NCBI GenBank assembly: GCA_032718475.1
Contig: JAUCBJ010006790.1
Span: forward strand, 1 to 64,000
Reading direction: 5' to 3'
Source of the DNA: Nemertoderma westbladi
Lineage: Eukaryota; Xenacoelomorpha; Nemertodermatida; Nemertodermatidae
Length of the DNA: 64,000 nt
Shown: positions 44,080 to 55,248 of the stretch, piece after piece
Layout: every line of letters starts with the position of its first letter
How positions within the stretch are numbered: the stretch's first letter is position 1
Made by a program: the position numbers and the translations under genes
Notes under the pieces: generated by a model
Told to the model about the DNA's origin: nothing
What the model saw: only the letters and a program-made list of their open reading frames with translations
The model's database searches: none

Positions 44080-45150
44080 GTAATGGTGGACAATTCAAGC
44101 ATGGCCCTGAATCGCCTTAAAGGAATCCTGAAAAGGCTTAATACCCAACCTGACCTTAAGGACCAATATAATGAAGTAATGGCTGGGTACTTAAAAAACG
44201 GATTGACAGAGTTGGTACCAGATGAAGAGATTAAAGGATCCTCCAGAACATACTACTTACCAACACACTACGTGATAGAAAAGCGTAAGGCTGGTAAGAT
44301 GAGAGTCGTTAATGACGCCACGGCCTCCTTCCAAGGTGAATCCCTACACAGCCAGTTATACACCGGACCAAACATCTATAGCAACCTGGTTGGCGTATTG
44401 CTTAGATTCAGGCTCAGAACAAGGTGGCTTTTACATGCGACATCAAATCTATGTTTCATCAGGTACGCACACTAGACAGAGACTCTGACAGCTTGCGGAT
44501 ACTATGGACCAACAAGACACTTAATATCTCAGAAATAAACAGCCTCACGCTGAATGATGTTGACATCTTAATAATGGTGGTACGTATCTTCAGTGCAAAA
44601 GACTCGCCAGTCGTGTGCAGTGATATGATTAAGAAAACTGCGGATATGCTGGAAGATAAATATGATCCCAGTGAAATCAGTCGTCACGCCAACTGGAAGA
44701 AATCGCAAGCGTTGGCAGCACACTGGTGGAGGGTATGGTTGCACGAATTTCTGATAACACTCAGAACCCGCCGGAAATGGAATCACATTCACCGAATCAT
44801 CGCGGTTGGAGATATGGTGCTTGTCAAAGATGAACTGAAAGATCGTGTTCATTGGCCTGTGGCGCGTGTTACCAAGATTTTCCCCGGAAAAGTCGGTCTC
44901 ACCCGCACCGTGATGATCCAAACATCAAAGGGCCACTACGATCGCCCGATCCAAGCTTTATGTTTACTAGAAGCAGTTTGTGATGACGTTGTAGAGTGCC
45001 CTGCCAAGGGCCACTACGATCACCCAATCTAAACTTTATATTTACTAGAAGCAGTCGGTGATGACGTTGTAGAGTACCCTGAAAAGAAACACTACGACCA
45101 CCAAATCCAGACTTTGTGTCCTCTCAAGGATGACCGTAAAATAAAGTAAA
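44080..45150 (+). pseudogene. E0: BEL/Pao RT and integrase tail, 3' part of a split element
   Basis: Directly after the E1 insertion the E0 frame resumes with the RT N-terminal region ('TYYLPTHYVI', 'MRVVNDATA', 44240-44330). A frameshift near 44425 leads to 'AFTCDIKSMFHQVR' (RT motif A), and then 'VRIFSAKDSPVV'. Near 44685 the frame jumps to a C-terminal integrase region ('HWWRVWLHEFL', 'VGDMVLVKDE', 44720-44930). The catalytic Y-M-D-D box, RNase H and the integrase core are therefore deleted. The end carries about three imperfect copies of an ~80-bp unit (44934-45110, 'GHYDxPIQ'). Non-functional and the oldest layer of the nest. Confidence 0.82.
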
Positions 45151-45159
45151 GGAGTCAAT

Positions 45160-45462
45160 CAAATAAACTGAGTATTCACATACTATAATGTTGATGAAAA
45201 TAATGGTGATTTAATGACAACGATTATGGACTTTCTTTGACACCCTGTTACCACGCACCTGATTTGGAATTCATTTTCCTCGTGTGATGTATGAAAAGTC
45301 CAGCGTCACCCTGCGGAATGCATCTGCGCAGACTGCAGGGTGGTTTATGTTGACGATGTACAGCTGGATTTAATGGAAATTTGTTGAATGGATATGTTAA
45401 CCTCAAAAATATTTATTATGGATTTCATTGTAATCATCGCGTTGGTTTTCACTCTAGGTGCG
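45160..45462. other. Spacer after E0
   Basis: Nothing recognised. Confidence 0.4.
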
Positions 45463-45700
45463 GGCCCTGGAGCAGTGTAACGAGCCCGCTGCTCTCGTTG
45501 AGTTTGTCTTCCTTCCTACGTGTTGTTTTGTTCCCGATGGTTTTCTTTCTGGGGATGGCCCTGGAGCGGTGTAACGAGCCCGCTGCCATCTCTAGTTTGA
45601 TTTCTGTCCTTCATGTTATCATTGTTCCGTTGAGTCTTCATACCGGGGATGGCCCTGGAGCGGTGTAACGAGCCCACTGCCATTTCCAACTTGATTTCCC
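45463..45700. repeat. 94-bp tandem repeat, about 2.5 copies
   Basis: GGCCCTGGAGC starts at 45463, 45557 and 45651, each followed by 'GTGTAACGAGCCC'. Intervening sequence is diverged. Confidence 0.85.
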
Positions 45701-45734
45701 AACAACCTATGTACAATATGTTTGTCCCGAGGAT

Positions 45735-45965
45735 GAAATATCTAAAAAGACAAAAAAAAGGTGTATAATGAGATAAAAAGGAATATAAAAAGGAAAAAAA
45801 TGATTTGAAAAAGAAAAAGAAAAAAAGGCGTATAATGCGATGGAAAATAAATATAAAAAGAAAATATTGAAGTGAAAAAGATAATGATAAAAAAGATAGA
45901 AATAAAGAAATACGAAAGAACGGACAAAAGAAGTCATAAATAAAAGGACATAAAAAGTAGATCTT
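45735..45965. repeat. Purine (A/G)-rich low-complexity tract
   Basis: Almost all purine on the plus strand (AAAAAGGAAAAAAATGA-type words). Long Phe/Leu/Ser-rich minus-strand frames across it are low-complexity artefacts. Confidence 0.8.
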
Positions 45966-47260
45966 AGTAGAAATAGGGTTGTACTGTACAGTACAACAGT
46001 AATATATATTATTACAACAAACAAATACAAACACTAAAAAACACAAAACAAACAATGGCTGTAATACCCACCACCAGGAAACAATCATACTTTAAAAATA
46101 ACTTTTAGGTAGGAGTGGGAAAAGTCCAACAATATATTATTTACAGGTTTATTTACATGGCCAATGTTGGGAGACCGGCCCCGTCCTCAAATCCCAGACC
46201 ACTACGTCACCTCGTGCGAGATCCACGCAGGCAGTGGGACATAAAGGACATAAAAAGTAATTTTGAATGTTAATTGAAAGCTTATGAATTAATGTGGAAA
46301 GTACTACTGGCCTCCAAACCAGCAATAAACCTAATTCAGCAATGCATAACAGGAAAGACAGTTGCTGAGGAATCAGTATTTCCAGACCTTTGATTTCTTG
46401 ATTTCGTAACTTTCCTATTTCACCTGCAACAAATTAACTAAATTACAGTCCCGCTCTCAAAAAGCATTCCTTTGATCAAACTTTGATGAAACATTGATCA
46501 AAATGTGCCCATAGAATAGCATTGAAAGTATATAGCAGTGACATTGAAATGACACTGATGGTATATTGAAATGACCTTGAAATCGACGGACCGAAATTCC
46601 AGACTTTCTGTCTCATATTGAAATGACATTGAAATGTTTAACAGTTTACATCTCGCTTCTGCGGCAAGCCTTTGTACTCAGATTCCCGCCGAGAACTGGC
46701 TTTTATTGCTAATGGCCAAGTCGCTATGTGATTGACATCAGGGCGACGGATGGAGCGTGCTTGATTTTGTGGATGGACATCGATTAGATTTACAAGGTAG
46801 GGCTGTATTGTGGTAGTGTCCCAGACTGAGTCTTGTAGGGCCTATTATTACACTAAACAACTAGTTCAGAAAAACTTTTTTTGGAATATTTTTGAATTAT
46901 TGCTTATTATAAATTTGTTTTAATGTTCCTTAAATCAGAATCAAGGCCAAAGACCTTCATTGGCCAGCGCGATGACTGCCGTTGCATTGTATTTTCTTAT
47001 ACAGTAATTGTTTAAATTCGACAAGCTTGCCCTCTGCCCCTGTGTCTAATTTTCATAATAAATGTAAATAAAGAAATAAATAAATCCATAAAATCTATTT
47101 TTATTTATAATTTGATTATACATAACTGCTTTGTGATCATAAAAAATTCACGTAAGTTGGAAATTGCAAGCTAGAAATGTAGGCCTACGTAATGAGCGGA
47201 CACCATCAAAAATCTTCTAAAAAATTTATGTAATTTGATTTTAATACTCTATCTGATGAG
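45966..47260. other. Unassigned region with diffuse 'ATTGAAATGAC' repeats
   Basis: No gene. ATTGAAATGAC-like words recur at 46544-46640. 46441-46479 is a perfect reverse complement of 61436-61474 (see findings). Confidence 0.55.
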
Positions 47261-47265
47261 GTATT

Positions 47266-49104
47266 TGTTCGCGCTTTTAGACCTTTAGCAGTTTAACCTG
47301 CCAATTTTAGTTGTCTTTTTGTTTATAAATCGACTTTAGCCTATATCGATTATTTAATGTATTCTTGTATTCTTGTATATATATTTAGCGATTTAAAATT
47401 CACACGGTAGAACTCGTAGAGCACACCAAATTAAGTACATAAACCTAAAAACTGCAGTATATCAAATAATTAAGTACGGGCCTACAGTTGTAAAAATTAC
47501 GCAAATAAGGCACAAAATGCACATAACTAATAATGAGAAAAAAAAAAACATTATAGTAAAAATATACATTGTATACAAATTGTGCAAAAACTGGCTAATT
47601 CTTCTGTTTAAATGGACAATGCAATGAAAGAAATGTAGTCCATTTAATTTATTTTAATACTTGTACCTTAGTTAGGGAGTTTGACTGGATAGGTCTCGAG
47701 TCAGTGTATCCAGGCGAGCCTGGACAATCTGGGACGGTGTAAAGATATGCATCAAGATGCTTTTTAAAAGTCTCCAGTGCGCAGCCTGTCAAGTCTCTTA
47801 TATGTTTTGGGATGGTGTTAAATAATTTAGGTCCAATAACACAAAAACTGTTGTCTATAAGAGAGGAGACGCGACATGTAGCCTTACTTGCAAGGGACGG
47901 TATGGTACAAAGTCGACCTCTGCGGATGTTTTTTGTAGATTTAATTTTATAGGTTAGATCTGAAATATTTGGAACTCTATTTTCGATAATTTTCCATGTA
48001 TATATTATTATATACAATATATTAATGTAATGAAGTTACATCCACCGAAGCCAGTCTGTGCGCGACCATTCACGCACAGTTAAGGGAGACTGGATTCGGG
48101 TGCTTTGACGTTATTGCGTTGTAGACCTACTGTATTATTCGATTGATCGTTTACTATATAATCTCTGACAATATATTTACTTTTGGGGAAATATTAACAG
48201 TTCCTTTAGGACGTGGCACTTTAAGTATAAAAACAGAGTTAAGACTTATACTAATCACAACTAGATGGCTACTGAGTTTCGTAAAAAGCGCATTCTTTAG
48301 GAGATGCTTTATTAACCTTCACACTACTTCACACTACTTCACACTACTTCACACTGATCTGCCGACCATCACTGAATTTGATCATATATAAGGAGGATCG
48401 CAACTGACACATGTAGGGATTATGAAATAGCATTTAATTCACACATAAAACAACTATAATGTAAGTCGCAGTTGCTACCGGTAAACCTGTTCCTCTAACC
48501 TTCAGTAATCAAGAAGATTGTGGGGTTTTATGATTATTCATCGGTATTCTCCAAATATATCAGCAATATACATTAACATAACACCAATTAATAACAGAAG
48601 CAAATAATGGGGTGAACAGTCAGTATGTGTTACTTATGCAGAGTTCCATGAGCAGCAATGTTCAATATGTGATTCGCGTGATGCGTTAATAGTTTTACGT
48701 TCTTGTAATCAAAGCCATCAGATCTTTAGGCCAAAGTCTGAAACTTCCACAATCAGAAGTACAGAAGACTTCCAAGCAGTTCTCTCGCTCAGAAAGGTAA
48801 ACAAAGACCGTAATGCATTGCGCAGTTTTACATAGGCCCTTGTTCAACATAAAGTGAAAATCGCTCTGATTGGCTGAGTAGAACAAAGAGGTTCCACATT
48901 TACAGAAAATCAGCTGACAGATTTCGTCATCTGAGCTCCAGTCTTTTAGAGTATTAGGCGCATTGCGGCAAAAATGACTTGTTATGTCCGCTAAATCACC
49001 TACACGGTACATTGCGGAGAAAAATGACTTGTTATGTCCGCTAAAGTACCTACACGGTACATTGCGGAGAAAAATGACTTGTTATGTCCGCAAAAGCTTT
49101 TACA
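47266..49104 (-). repeat. E1' 3' LTR, split by a LINE insertion
   Basis: TGTTCGCG ... GCTTTTACA on the plus strand; about 1163 bp once the LINE is removed. The U3 end has three 50-bp direct repeats ('CATTGCGGAGAAAAATGACTT', starts 48961, 49010 and 49060). A purine-rich GGGAGCGG directly adjoins the U3 start on the coding strand (plus 49105-49112 reads CCGCTCCC) and is a plausible polypurine tract. Confidence 0.9.
47362..48029 (-). mobile_element. 5'-truncated LINE 3' end inserted in the LTR, 8-bp target duplication
   Basis: TTAATGTA at 47354-47361 and 48022-48029 flanks sequence absent from the other LTR. On the minus strand, 48017-47649 encodes a LINE ORF2 C-terminus ('RRGRLCTIPS', 'NSFCVIGPKLFNTIPKHIRD', 'FKKHLDAYLY'). 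The 3' end (47362-47380 on the plus strand) has a reiterated ATACAAGA-type tail. Typical target-primed insertion. Confidence 0.85.
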
Positions 49105-49182
49105 CCGCTCCCAGAAAATGGGATTTAATTCTATAAAATATAAAAAATCACAGTTTCTAAAATATAAAAATACTCTAAACAG

Positions 49183-50736
49183 TTAGTCCTTCTTACGTGA
49201 ACGGCATTTATGCAGTTTTTTGAGGCTAGCAAGAGTCCTTTTCTCTTTGGAGCGAGCCACTTTACTAGGAGGGCTATAACTCCTGGGTGAAGGGTGCAAT
49301 ACAATTGCATCAGAAGGTTTAGGGTTACGGTCGGTGTATCCGCTGGTCGAGCTACCCGGTTGATCGATATCAACCTCAGTGGAACGAGGTCGAACAACCT
49401 TCAGAGCGCGTTTCAAGACAGCAGCTCTTACTGGTCCCTGACGAGTCGTCTGCACGAGAGTGGTAGGTGGACCGTGAGTAGTGAGAAATTTCCTCGGTTT
49501 GATGGTTCTTTCCAACTCGCGTTCTCGGGCTCTATCGGAATCGATATGCTTCTCCTCGAACTGATTTTCCTCCGCTTGTCGTTGAAAGCATTCATCCAAA
49601 ACTCTTGCAGAGAGTAGGGTCGTCCAAGTTCGATATCTTCTTAGAGATTCTGGATTTCCCGATCGAACTGAGATAAAGCTAATTCGTTTACCGCTTGGAC
49701 TTGCTGCTGCAATTTACGTTTCTCTAAACAATCGTAAGTTCCTTTTCCGATCTTTTGTCGAATAGTGTCTAACGCGTTTCGTACAACTCTCTCCTCCACC
49801 TCGGTGACAGGTTGTATAGGATTAAACCGGGACGATTATACAGGTTGAACAGCGATATTAAATGTCTGCGTCCCAATCCGGCTAGGTAGGATGGGCGAAT
49901 ATCTAGGGAGCCCACAACCGGAGTGCCACCGACTAATTGTTCGGGTAACACTAGATCTTTGAACAATGAGTACAGTTCAGGAGGATCCGTCATACTATTA
50001 GGATCAAGAGTCTGAGGTCTCACCAGGGAATGAGGAGGTCTGACCGAGTATTCCGGAACTCGGATCATCGGTTTATTTAAGGATCGTTTGAGTCGAGCGA
50101 GCGCGGGTGATACGTCGAACAAGTTTCGCTCGAAACTCCCGTAAGTATAACGAGTAAAACTGTGTTTAACGCAACGTCTCCGCGGAGGTTTATGTCTTTC
50201 CATTTGTTGGTTGGGTCTAGGGCATTCGTCGCAATAATACCAAAGACGCACGTCTTGTAGGGGAAACGCGGGTGATCTTTCTCCAGTTTTACAATGTTTC
50301 TCTCAAGAATTCCAAATATACGTTGAAGTCACTGCGCTTATCTGGTTCTTCAACGTCTTCTCTTTCGAGTCGGTTTCGAATATAATTTTTCGTGTTCGAT
50401 TCTCAGTTTTTCGTTCCGACTCCGCTGGGTATGATATTTAAATAGGATCATTTCCCTTTCGGTGTCTACATCGTCCGTATCGTGTAAATCGACAGGATGA
50501 CCAGTAGTTAAGAAGTCCATATACGTACCATTACGATGCATATAGCGAGTGGTGAATTTTCTATAGTCCAATTCACGCGTGAGTTGTTCCTTTGACATTG
50601 GCGGTTCGATATAACGGCCATCATCCTCCGTAGTGGGTTGACTAGCGTCGCCGCGTATTAAACTATCAACAAACGCTTGCAATGGTAGGGTATATCGCTC
50701 CCTGATACCAAGATCATCTTCTATCAACTCAGTCAT
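49183..50736 (-). pseudogene. E1' third ORF, remnant related to E2 ORF3 N-terminal domain
   Basis: Three minus-strand pieces (50736-50350, 50251-49769, 49599-49183), broken by stops and frameshifts, read in order. The second has 'YYCDECP', 'RCVKHSFTRYTYGS' and 'PQTLDPNSMTDPPELYSLFKDL', which line up with 'FYKCGEC', 'RCPAHQFLRYNEGG' and 'ITTLDPYTEI...LYRAYKDL' of E2 ORF3. Between 49769 and 49620 a Glu/Gln-rich helical stretch is in yet another frame. The exonuclease-like and zinc-knuckle regions have no counterpart here, and the end is a basic tail. So the ORF is shared by two element lineages, with this copy shortened and dead. Confidence 0.7.
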
Positions 50737-50759
50737 AGCTGCTATATGAGTTTATCGAT

Positions 50760-52373
50760 ATTATAATTAATAATAATTTAGGCTAGCGGTTGTCGCTGCC
50801 TCCCCCTCAATGCCCCCGGACAGCGCAAGCTCCTCAGCGCTGATGTACTGTCGCCGCTGTGTCTCTCGCCAACGTAGTAGCTACACAACACCAACAACAA
50901 CCAGCGCGAGTCACTCCACTGTCCGTCCCAAGGGCTTAGAATTACTTCAGGTTCTTGCTACAGAGGTAGGGCAACTTTCACAACTGCGACTCGCTACTGT
51001 AAACACACTTTAGTAGTAACATTCACCTATAAATGCACAAATTCCACACAACTGTCACAAATTGTACACATTCGGGCCATTTGTCCATTAGTCAAGTGCC
51101 TTCCAGAATGCCACGTTATTATTATGTATCCCTGGATACTAGCAGTGTGCTATTTATTTCGTATGCTATTCAGTGGGGCAAGCTTTCTGTTGTTCTTTTA
51201 ACTCGCTTCTAATTCTAGCGTGGTTGTTGCTATGGTGACGTTATGGAAAGCTAGCAGTAGAATTAGGGTAATTCTCATGCATACAGATCTGGGATGCTAT
51301 TTAATAGTAATTCTTTAATTGTCAATATTCCCCTTTATACATGATTTTATGAATTTTATCGGCTATTGACTATATATTGGAGATTCTCTCGCACTAATAT
51401 ATTTAATAGGGTGAATCTCCGCTCCCATGATCTATTAATTAATGGAATTTTGGGAATGTTATAAATTGTATAAAATGACAATTTATCAAATTCATGAGAG
51501 GATATGAATTTAAATTTATTCCCGTAAATTTTATTATTTAATATTAAAATAGACACAATTTTATTCCAGAGCATGTCTGGGAACTAGGATCCTTAATTCT
51601 AGGAAATTTGTCTTTTTAAGAGTATCGGTAAGTGCTACGATATCTTAATCGACCAGAATTTTAAAGGATCTGAATTTTAACAGATTTTGGATTTCTAGAT
51701 TTTCTTGGTTTACAAACTCCTTAGAGTTTATTTATATGCATTTACTCTATTATAACATTTGTTTTAATAGATTTTTATAAATATTAAATAATTAATATTT
51801 AAGATGGGCACCGAATTATTCCAGAACTTGTCTGGGGACGTTAACCACTGATTCTAGAATTTTGTCTTTCAAGTATATCGGTGGGTGCCGCAATATCTTA
51901 ATCGACTAGAATTACAGATGGTCAAAGGGTTTAACAGATTTATTTTGCGTTTTACGCTAATGTTAAAGGGACATCACACTACTATATGTATTATTTAATA
52001 TACGTTATGAGAGCAATATTGCAAGGAGCAATGTCAGTGAGAAGAGGCAAGTCGTTTCCAAGGTCTACCCAGAGCTTGGTTTAGCCGAGACACGAGGATC
52101 TGAACTTTGCATTCCTAATACTTATTATATATATACTTATTATACTAATAATTATTTCTCGCCATTGCACTAAATATATAATGTTAAGTAATTAAGTAAT
52201 AAACACGAATATATATATTGCACTAATCTACTAAATAATCGCTAAAATAATATTCTACTAAATAAAATTAAAGAAAACGATTATAATAAAATTACGTAAT
52301 AATACATACATAAATATAAAAATAATAAAAACAAATATAAAATAATATAGTCACACACCCACTCCAGGCGCTG
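50760..52373 (-). other. Non-coding DNA where pol should be, with ~255-bp duplication
   Basis: AT-rich, no RT or integrase motif in any frame. Segments 51540-51700 and 51795-51960 are diverged copies (shared 'TTATTCCAGA', 'GTCTGGG', 'TTTTGTCTTT', 'ATATCTTAATCGA'). It replaces RT-RH-IN of a normal element. Confidence 0.65.
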
Positions 52374-53929
52374 TCACGTTGAGGAGTCCCTAGATGTTTG
52401 TTGGATTAAGGAGGTGGTCGTGGGAAGAGTATCTTGCCTTCCACAGTCTACGGACAGTTCTCGGTCTCTTTCCAGTAAACATAAACGACCAACTGGGCGA
52501 TTGAGTTGTTGTGTTTCGAATACAATTCCAGGTTTCTTCTTCGTCCTAGAATAGTGATGATGGAAACACCAAGTCCGGCTTTTGGTGAGGAGATCAATTG
52601 TATTTTCCTCATCGTATGGCTGGTTAATATCGTCGTTATCTGAGGAGTATGGTGTTCCCTCAGTTGTGGTCTCTCCCTCACTGATTTCTTCTTCCCATTC
52701 ACTCACCTGATGTACCTTTTCGTTAGGTAGTCTTTCCATGAGTGTTCTACGGGAAGGTCCAGCGAAGTACCAACCTACTCTCGTTCTTCCCGCATATGTT
52801 TGTAATGGTTGCGGTCGAGCAGGCCGTTTTTCTAATGTCTCTAGCGCCTCATGCGCATTTTGGCCGATCAATATCTGTACCCCTGGGTAGTCGGTGTTGA
52901 ATCTAGGGATATCATGCTGCTGGGTAAAATGGTCTTCATCCCAGTTGTAAGGTTCCACTTGGCTGGTAGCAAAGTTCTTTATCGCCACCATTTTTACTGA
53001 CCTTATACTATGTTCGCCTAGTTCATCCTGGGGAGTGGACAACGCGCCTACATAGTAGTCTGTAGCTACTGTGGATTTCCAAACCTGCATAATTCCTGAA
53101 AGGTTCAACTTAGTTCGGAACTTGGGTTGTCCAGCAAAGATGTCTTCGGCTAGTTCTTTGTCGATGAATGTACCTGTGCTGCCGGAGTCAAGGAGGGCGT
53201 TTACTATTAAACTTTTCCCTAGCCCGTGGACTCTCAGCTGCACTACAGGGAATTCCCGGAGTCCGACGTTGGAAGCCGGCGCTTTCCAAGATGGTTGCTG
53301 GTCCGGACTAGTCAGTTGTGCTTCCTTATCGGTATCAGTCTCATACGTAAGTGCTCGATACACTGCAGTGTTTATCATATGACAGGATTCGTTTTCGTCA
53401 GAGAATTCGTCCGTGTAGAATCCTTCCATCTCAGAGCTGTGGTCAGTGTCGTTCACATCACTGAATTGGACATGTAGTTCGGGCTCACTTACCTGACTCG
53501 TGCGGGTTCTTTCAAATTCTGTGTGCAGCAAGATATGATGTTTCGCGCCGCACTTAGCACACCTCGCACCTGAATAACAGGTCCGCCGTTGGTGTCCTTG
53601 TCTGAGACAATTATAACACAACCGCTTATCCCACATGACATTACGTCTATCCTTTAGGGATTTCTTCAAGAATTCATCACATCCACTTAAACGATGGGGC
53701 CCGTCGCACAATGCACATTTGGGTTTGATGTTACTTACTTTAACTTGTGTTGTGTTGTGCACCCTTGTTCTTTCTTTGGGCTTTCTTCCATGAATTCTCT
53801 TAGGAGACGTAGGAGGAGTTGTTACCTGTTCTCTCCTGTCACTGGTTATATATTCTATCTTCTGTTCTCTCCTGTCACTGGTTCGAGACTTAGATTTACT
53901 TACGTCTTTCCTCGGTTTATTGACATAAT
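52374..53929 (-). CDS. E1' zinc-knuckle and aspartic protease segment
   Basis: A minus-strand frame of about 518 codons, continuous with gag before the retrozyme inserted. It has BEL-type knuckles ('CALCDGPHRLSGC', 'CYNCLRQGHQRRTC', 'CAKCGAKHHILLH') and then a protease with 'LLDSGSTGTFID' carrying the usual Asp-Ser-Gly. A spacer with 'VQILIGQNAHEAL' and 'RTRVGWYFAG' leads to the point where RT should begin, but the frame ends at 52374. It processes the polyprotein in family members; here it is cut from gag by the insertion, so the copy is not functional as a whole. Confidence 0.85.
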
Positions 53930-54180
53930 TAAATAAATTGGAGATCACCTTTAATTACAGTTGCAACAGCTCATCTCCAATTTATTTAATTAATATCACC
54001 TGGCAGCAATACTCGAGCTGAATATTTATTTATTTGTACTTCCCTCCTGTTTCACTCTAGCATACTTGAGGCCGTTAGGTCCACTGTTAGAGATAGAATA
54101 TATGCAACTTAAGACTGCCCGTTCAATAGAAGTGGATTAGGTGGGACTGTGAGTGTCAGGGGCTAGTGGCTGAGCTGGTT

Positions 54181-54226
54181 AGCGCTACTGATGAGGCCTG
54201 TTAGGCCGAAACGTACGTATAGCGCT
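54181..54226 (+). ncRNA. Hammerhead ribozyme, unit 1 (intact core)
   Basis: Stem I AGCGCTA (54181-54187) pairs with TAGCGCT (54220-54226), seven perfect pairs. The core is CTGATGA (54188-54194); stem II GGCC/GGCC (54195-54198, 54204-54207) has loop TGTTA; GAAA is at 54208-54211. A two-pair stem III (AC...GU, loop GUAC) ends in the GTA cleavage triplet at 54217-54219, so cleavage is predicted after 54219. All conserved core bases of the type I hammerhead are present. Confidence 0.9.
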
Positions 54227-54521
54227 GGTTCAACCCCCGGTGACGCGCTCTCATTTTTTCCACTTCTGAACAAACCCATTATATTACACCTTTAATTACA
54301 GTTGCAACAGCTCATCTCCAATTTATTTAATTAATATCACCTGGCAGCAATACTCGAGCTGAATATTTATTTATTTGTACTTCCCTCCTGTTTCACTCTA
54401 GCATACTTGAGGCCGTTAGGTCCGCTGTTAGAGATAGAATATATGCAACTTAAGACAGCCCATTCAATAGAAGTGGATTAGGTGGGACTGTGAGTGTCAG
54501 GGGCTAGTGGCTGAGCTGGTT

Positions 54522-54567
54522 AGCGCTACTGATGAGGCCTGTTAGGCCGAAACGTACGTATAGCGCT
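54522..54567 (+). ncRNA. Hammerhead ribozyme, unit 2 (intact core)
   Basis: Same fold as unit 1, with perfect stem I and predicted cleavage after 54560. Confidence 0.9.
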
Positions 54568-54861
54568 GGTTCAACCCCGGTGACGCGCTCTCATTTTTTC
54601 CACTTCTGAACAAACCCATTATATTACACCTTTAATTACAGTTGCAACAGCTCATCTCCCATTTATTTAATTAATATCACCTGGCAGCAATACTCGAGCT
54701 GAATATTTATTTATTTGTACTTCCCTCCTGTTTCACTCTAGCATACTTGAGGCCGTTAGGTCCGCTGTTAGAGATAGAATATATGCAACTTAAGACTGCC
54801 CGTTCAATAGAAGTGGATTAGGTGGGACTGTGAGTGTCAGGGGCTAGTGGCTGAGCTGGTT

Positions 54862-54907
54862 TGCGCTACTGATGAGGCCTGTTAGGCCGAAACGTACGTA
54901 TAGCGCT
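54862..54907 (+). ncRNA. Hammerhead ribozyme, unit 3 (outer stem I mismatch)
   Basis: As unit 1, but the outermost stem I base is T instead of A (54862), leaving six pairs. Core intact; cleavage predicted after 54900. Confidence 0.88.
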
Positions 54908-55202
54908 GGTTCAACCCCCGGTGACGCGCTCTCATTTTTTCCACTTCTGAACAAACCCATTATATTACACCTTTAATTACAGTTGCAACAGCTCATCTCC
55001 AATTTATTTAATTAATATCACCTGGCAGCAATACTCGAGCTGAATATTTATTTATTTGTACTTCCCTCCTGTTTCACTCTAGCATACTTGAGGCCGTTAG
55101 GTCCGCTGTTAGAGATAGAATATATGCAACTTAAGACTGCCTGTTCAATAGAAGTGGATTAGGTGGGACTGTGAGTGTCAGGGGCTAGTGGCTGAGCTGG
55201 TT

Positions 55203-55248
55203 AGCGCTACTGATGAGGCCTGTTAGGCCGTAACGTACGTATAGCGCT
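55203..55248 (+). ncRNA. Hammerhead ribozyme, unit 4 (core mutated)
   Basis: Stem I is perfect, but the GAAA core is GTAA (T at 55231). This is one of the invariant adenines, so self-cleavage is expected to be lost. Unit 4 also has a changed 3' end (55271-55285). Confidence 0.88.

Larger units (their letters stand above)
18373..44084 (-). mobile_element. E1: LTR retrotransposon inserted in E0, target duplication GTAAT, interior replaced by E2
   Basis: GTAAT at 18373-18377 and 44080-44084 flanks a TG...CA-bounded unit (18378-44079), and deleting it rejoins the E0 reading frame. Both ends are copies of one LTR. Orientation is inferred from the sister element at 47266-60483, whose coding is on the minus strand and which shares the leader next to the right LTR. 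In E1 no own coding region remains: the leader (41876-42865) and both LTRs survive, and E2 occupies the rest. The left LTR lacks the last 136 bp present in the right one, so DNA was lost when or before E2 arrived. Confidence 0.85.

Noticed and set aside
45516-46088. 190-codon and overlapping minus-strand ORFs rich in Phe, Leu and Ser that look membrane-like
   Set aside because: They are translations of a purine-rich low-complexity tract.
48695-49012. 105-codon minus-strand ORF, repeated at 60075-60392
   Set aside because: Again inside both LTR copies of one element. A U3-encoded protein is conceivable, but nothing beyond LTR duplication supports it.
54160-54250. tRNA gene or tRNA-derived SINE in the ~340-bp repeat (GGTTCAACCCC looks like a B-box)
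   Set aside because: The segment before it folds as a hammerhead with complete core and paired stem I; a tRNA cloverleaf does not form, and the units are flanked by a retrozyme-type target duplication.
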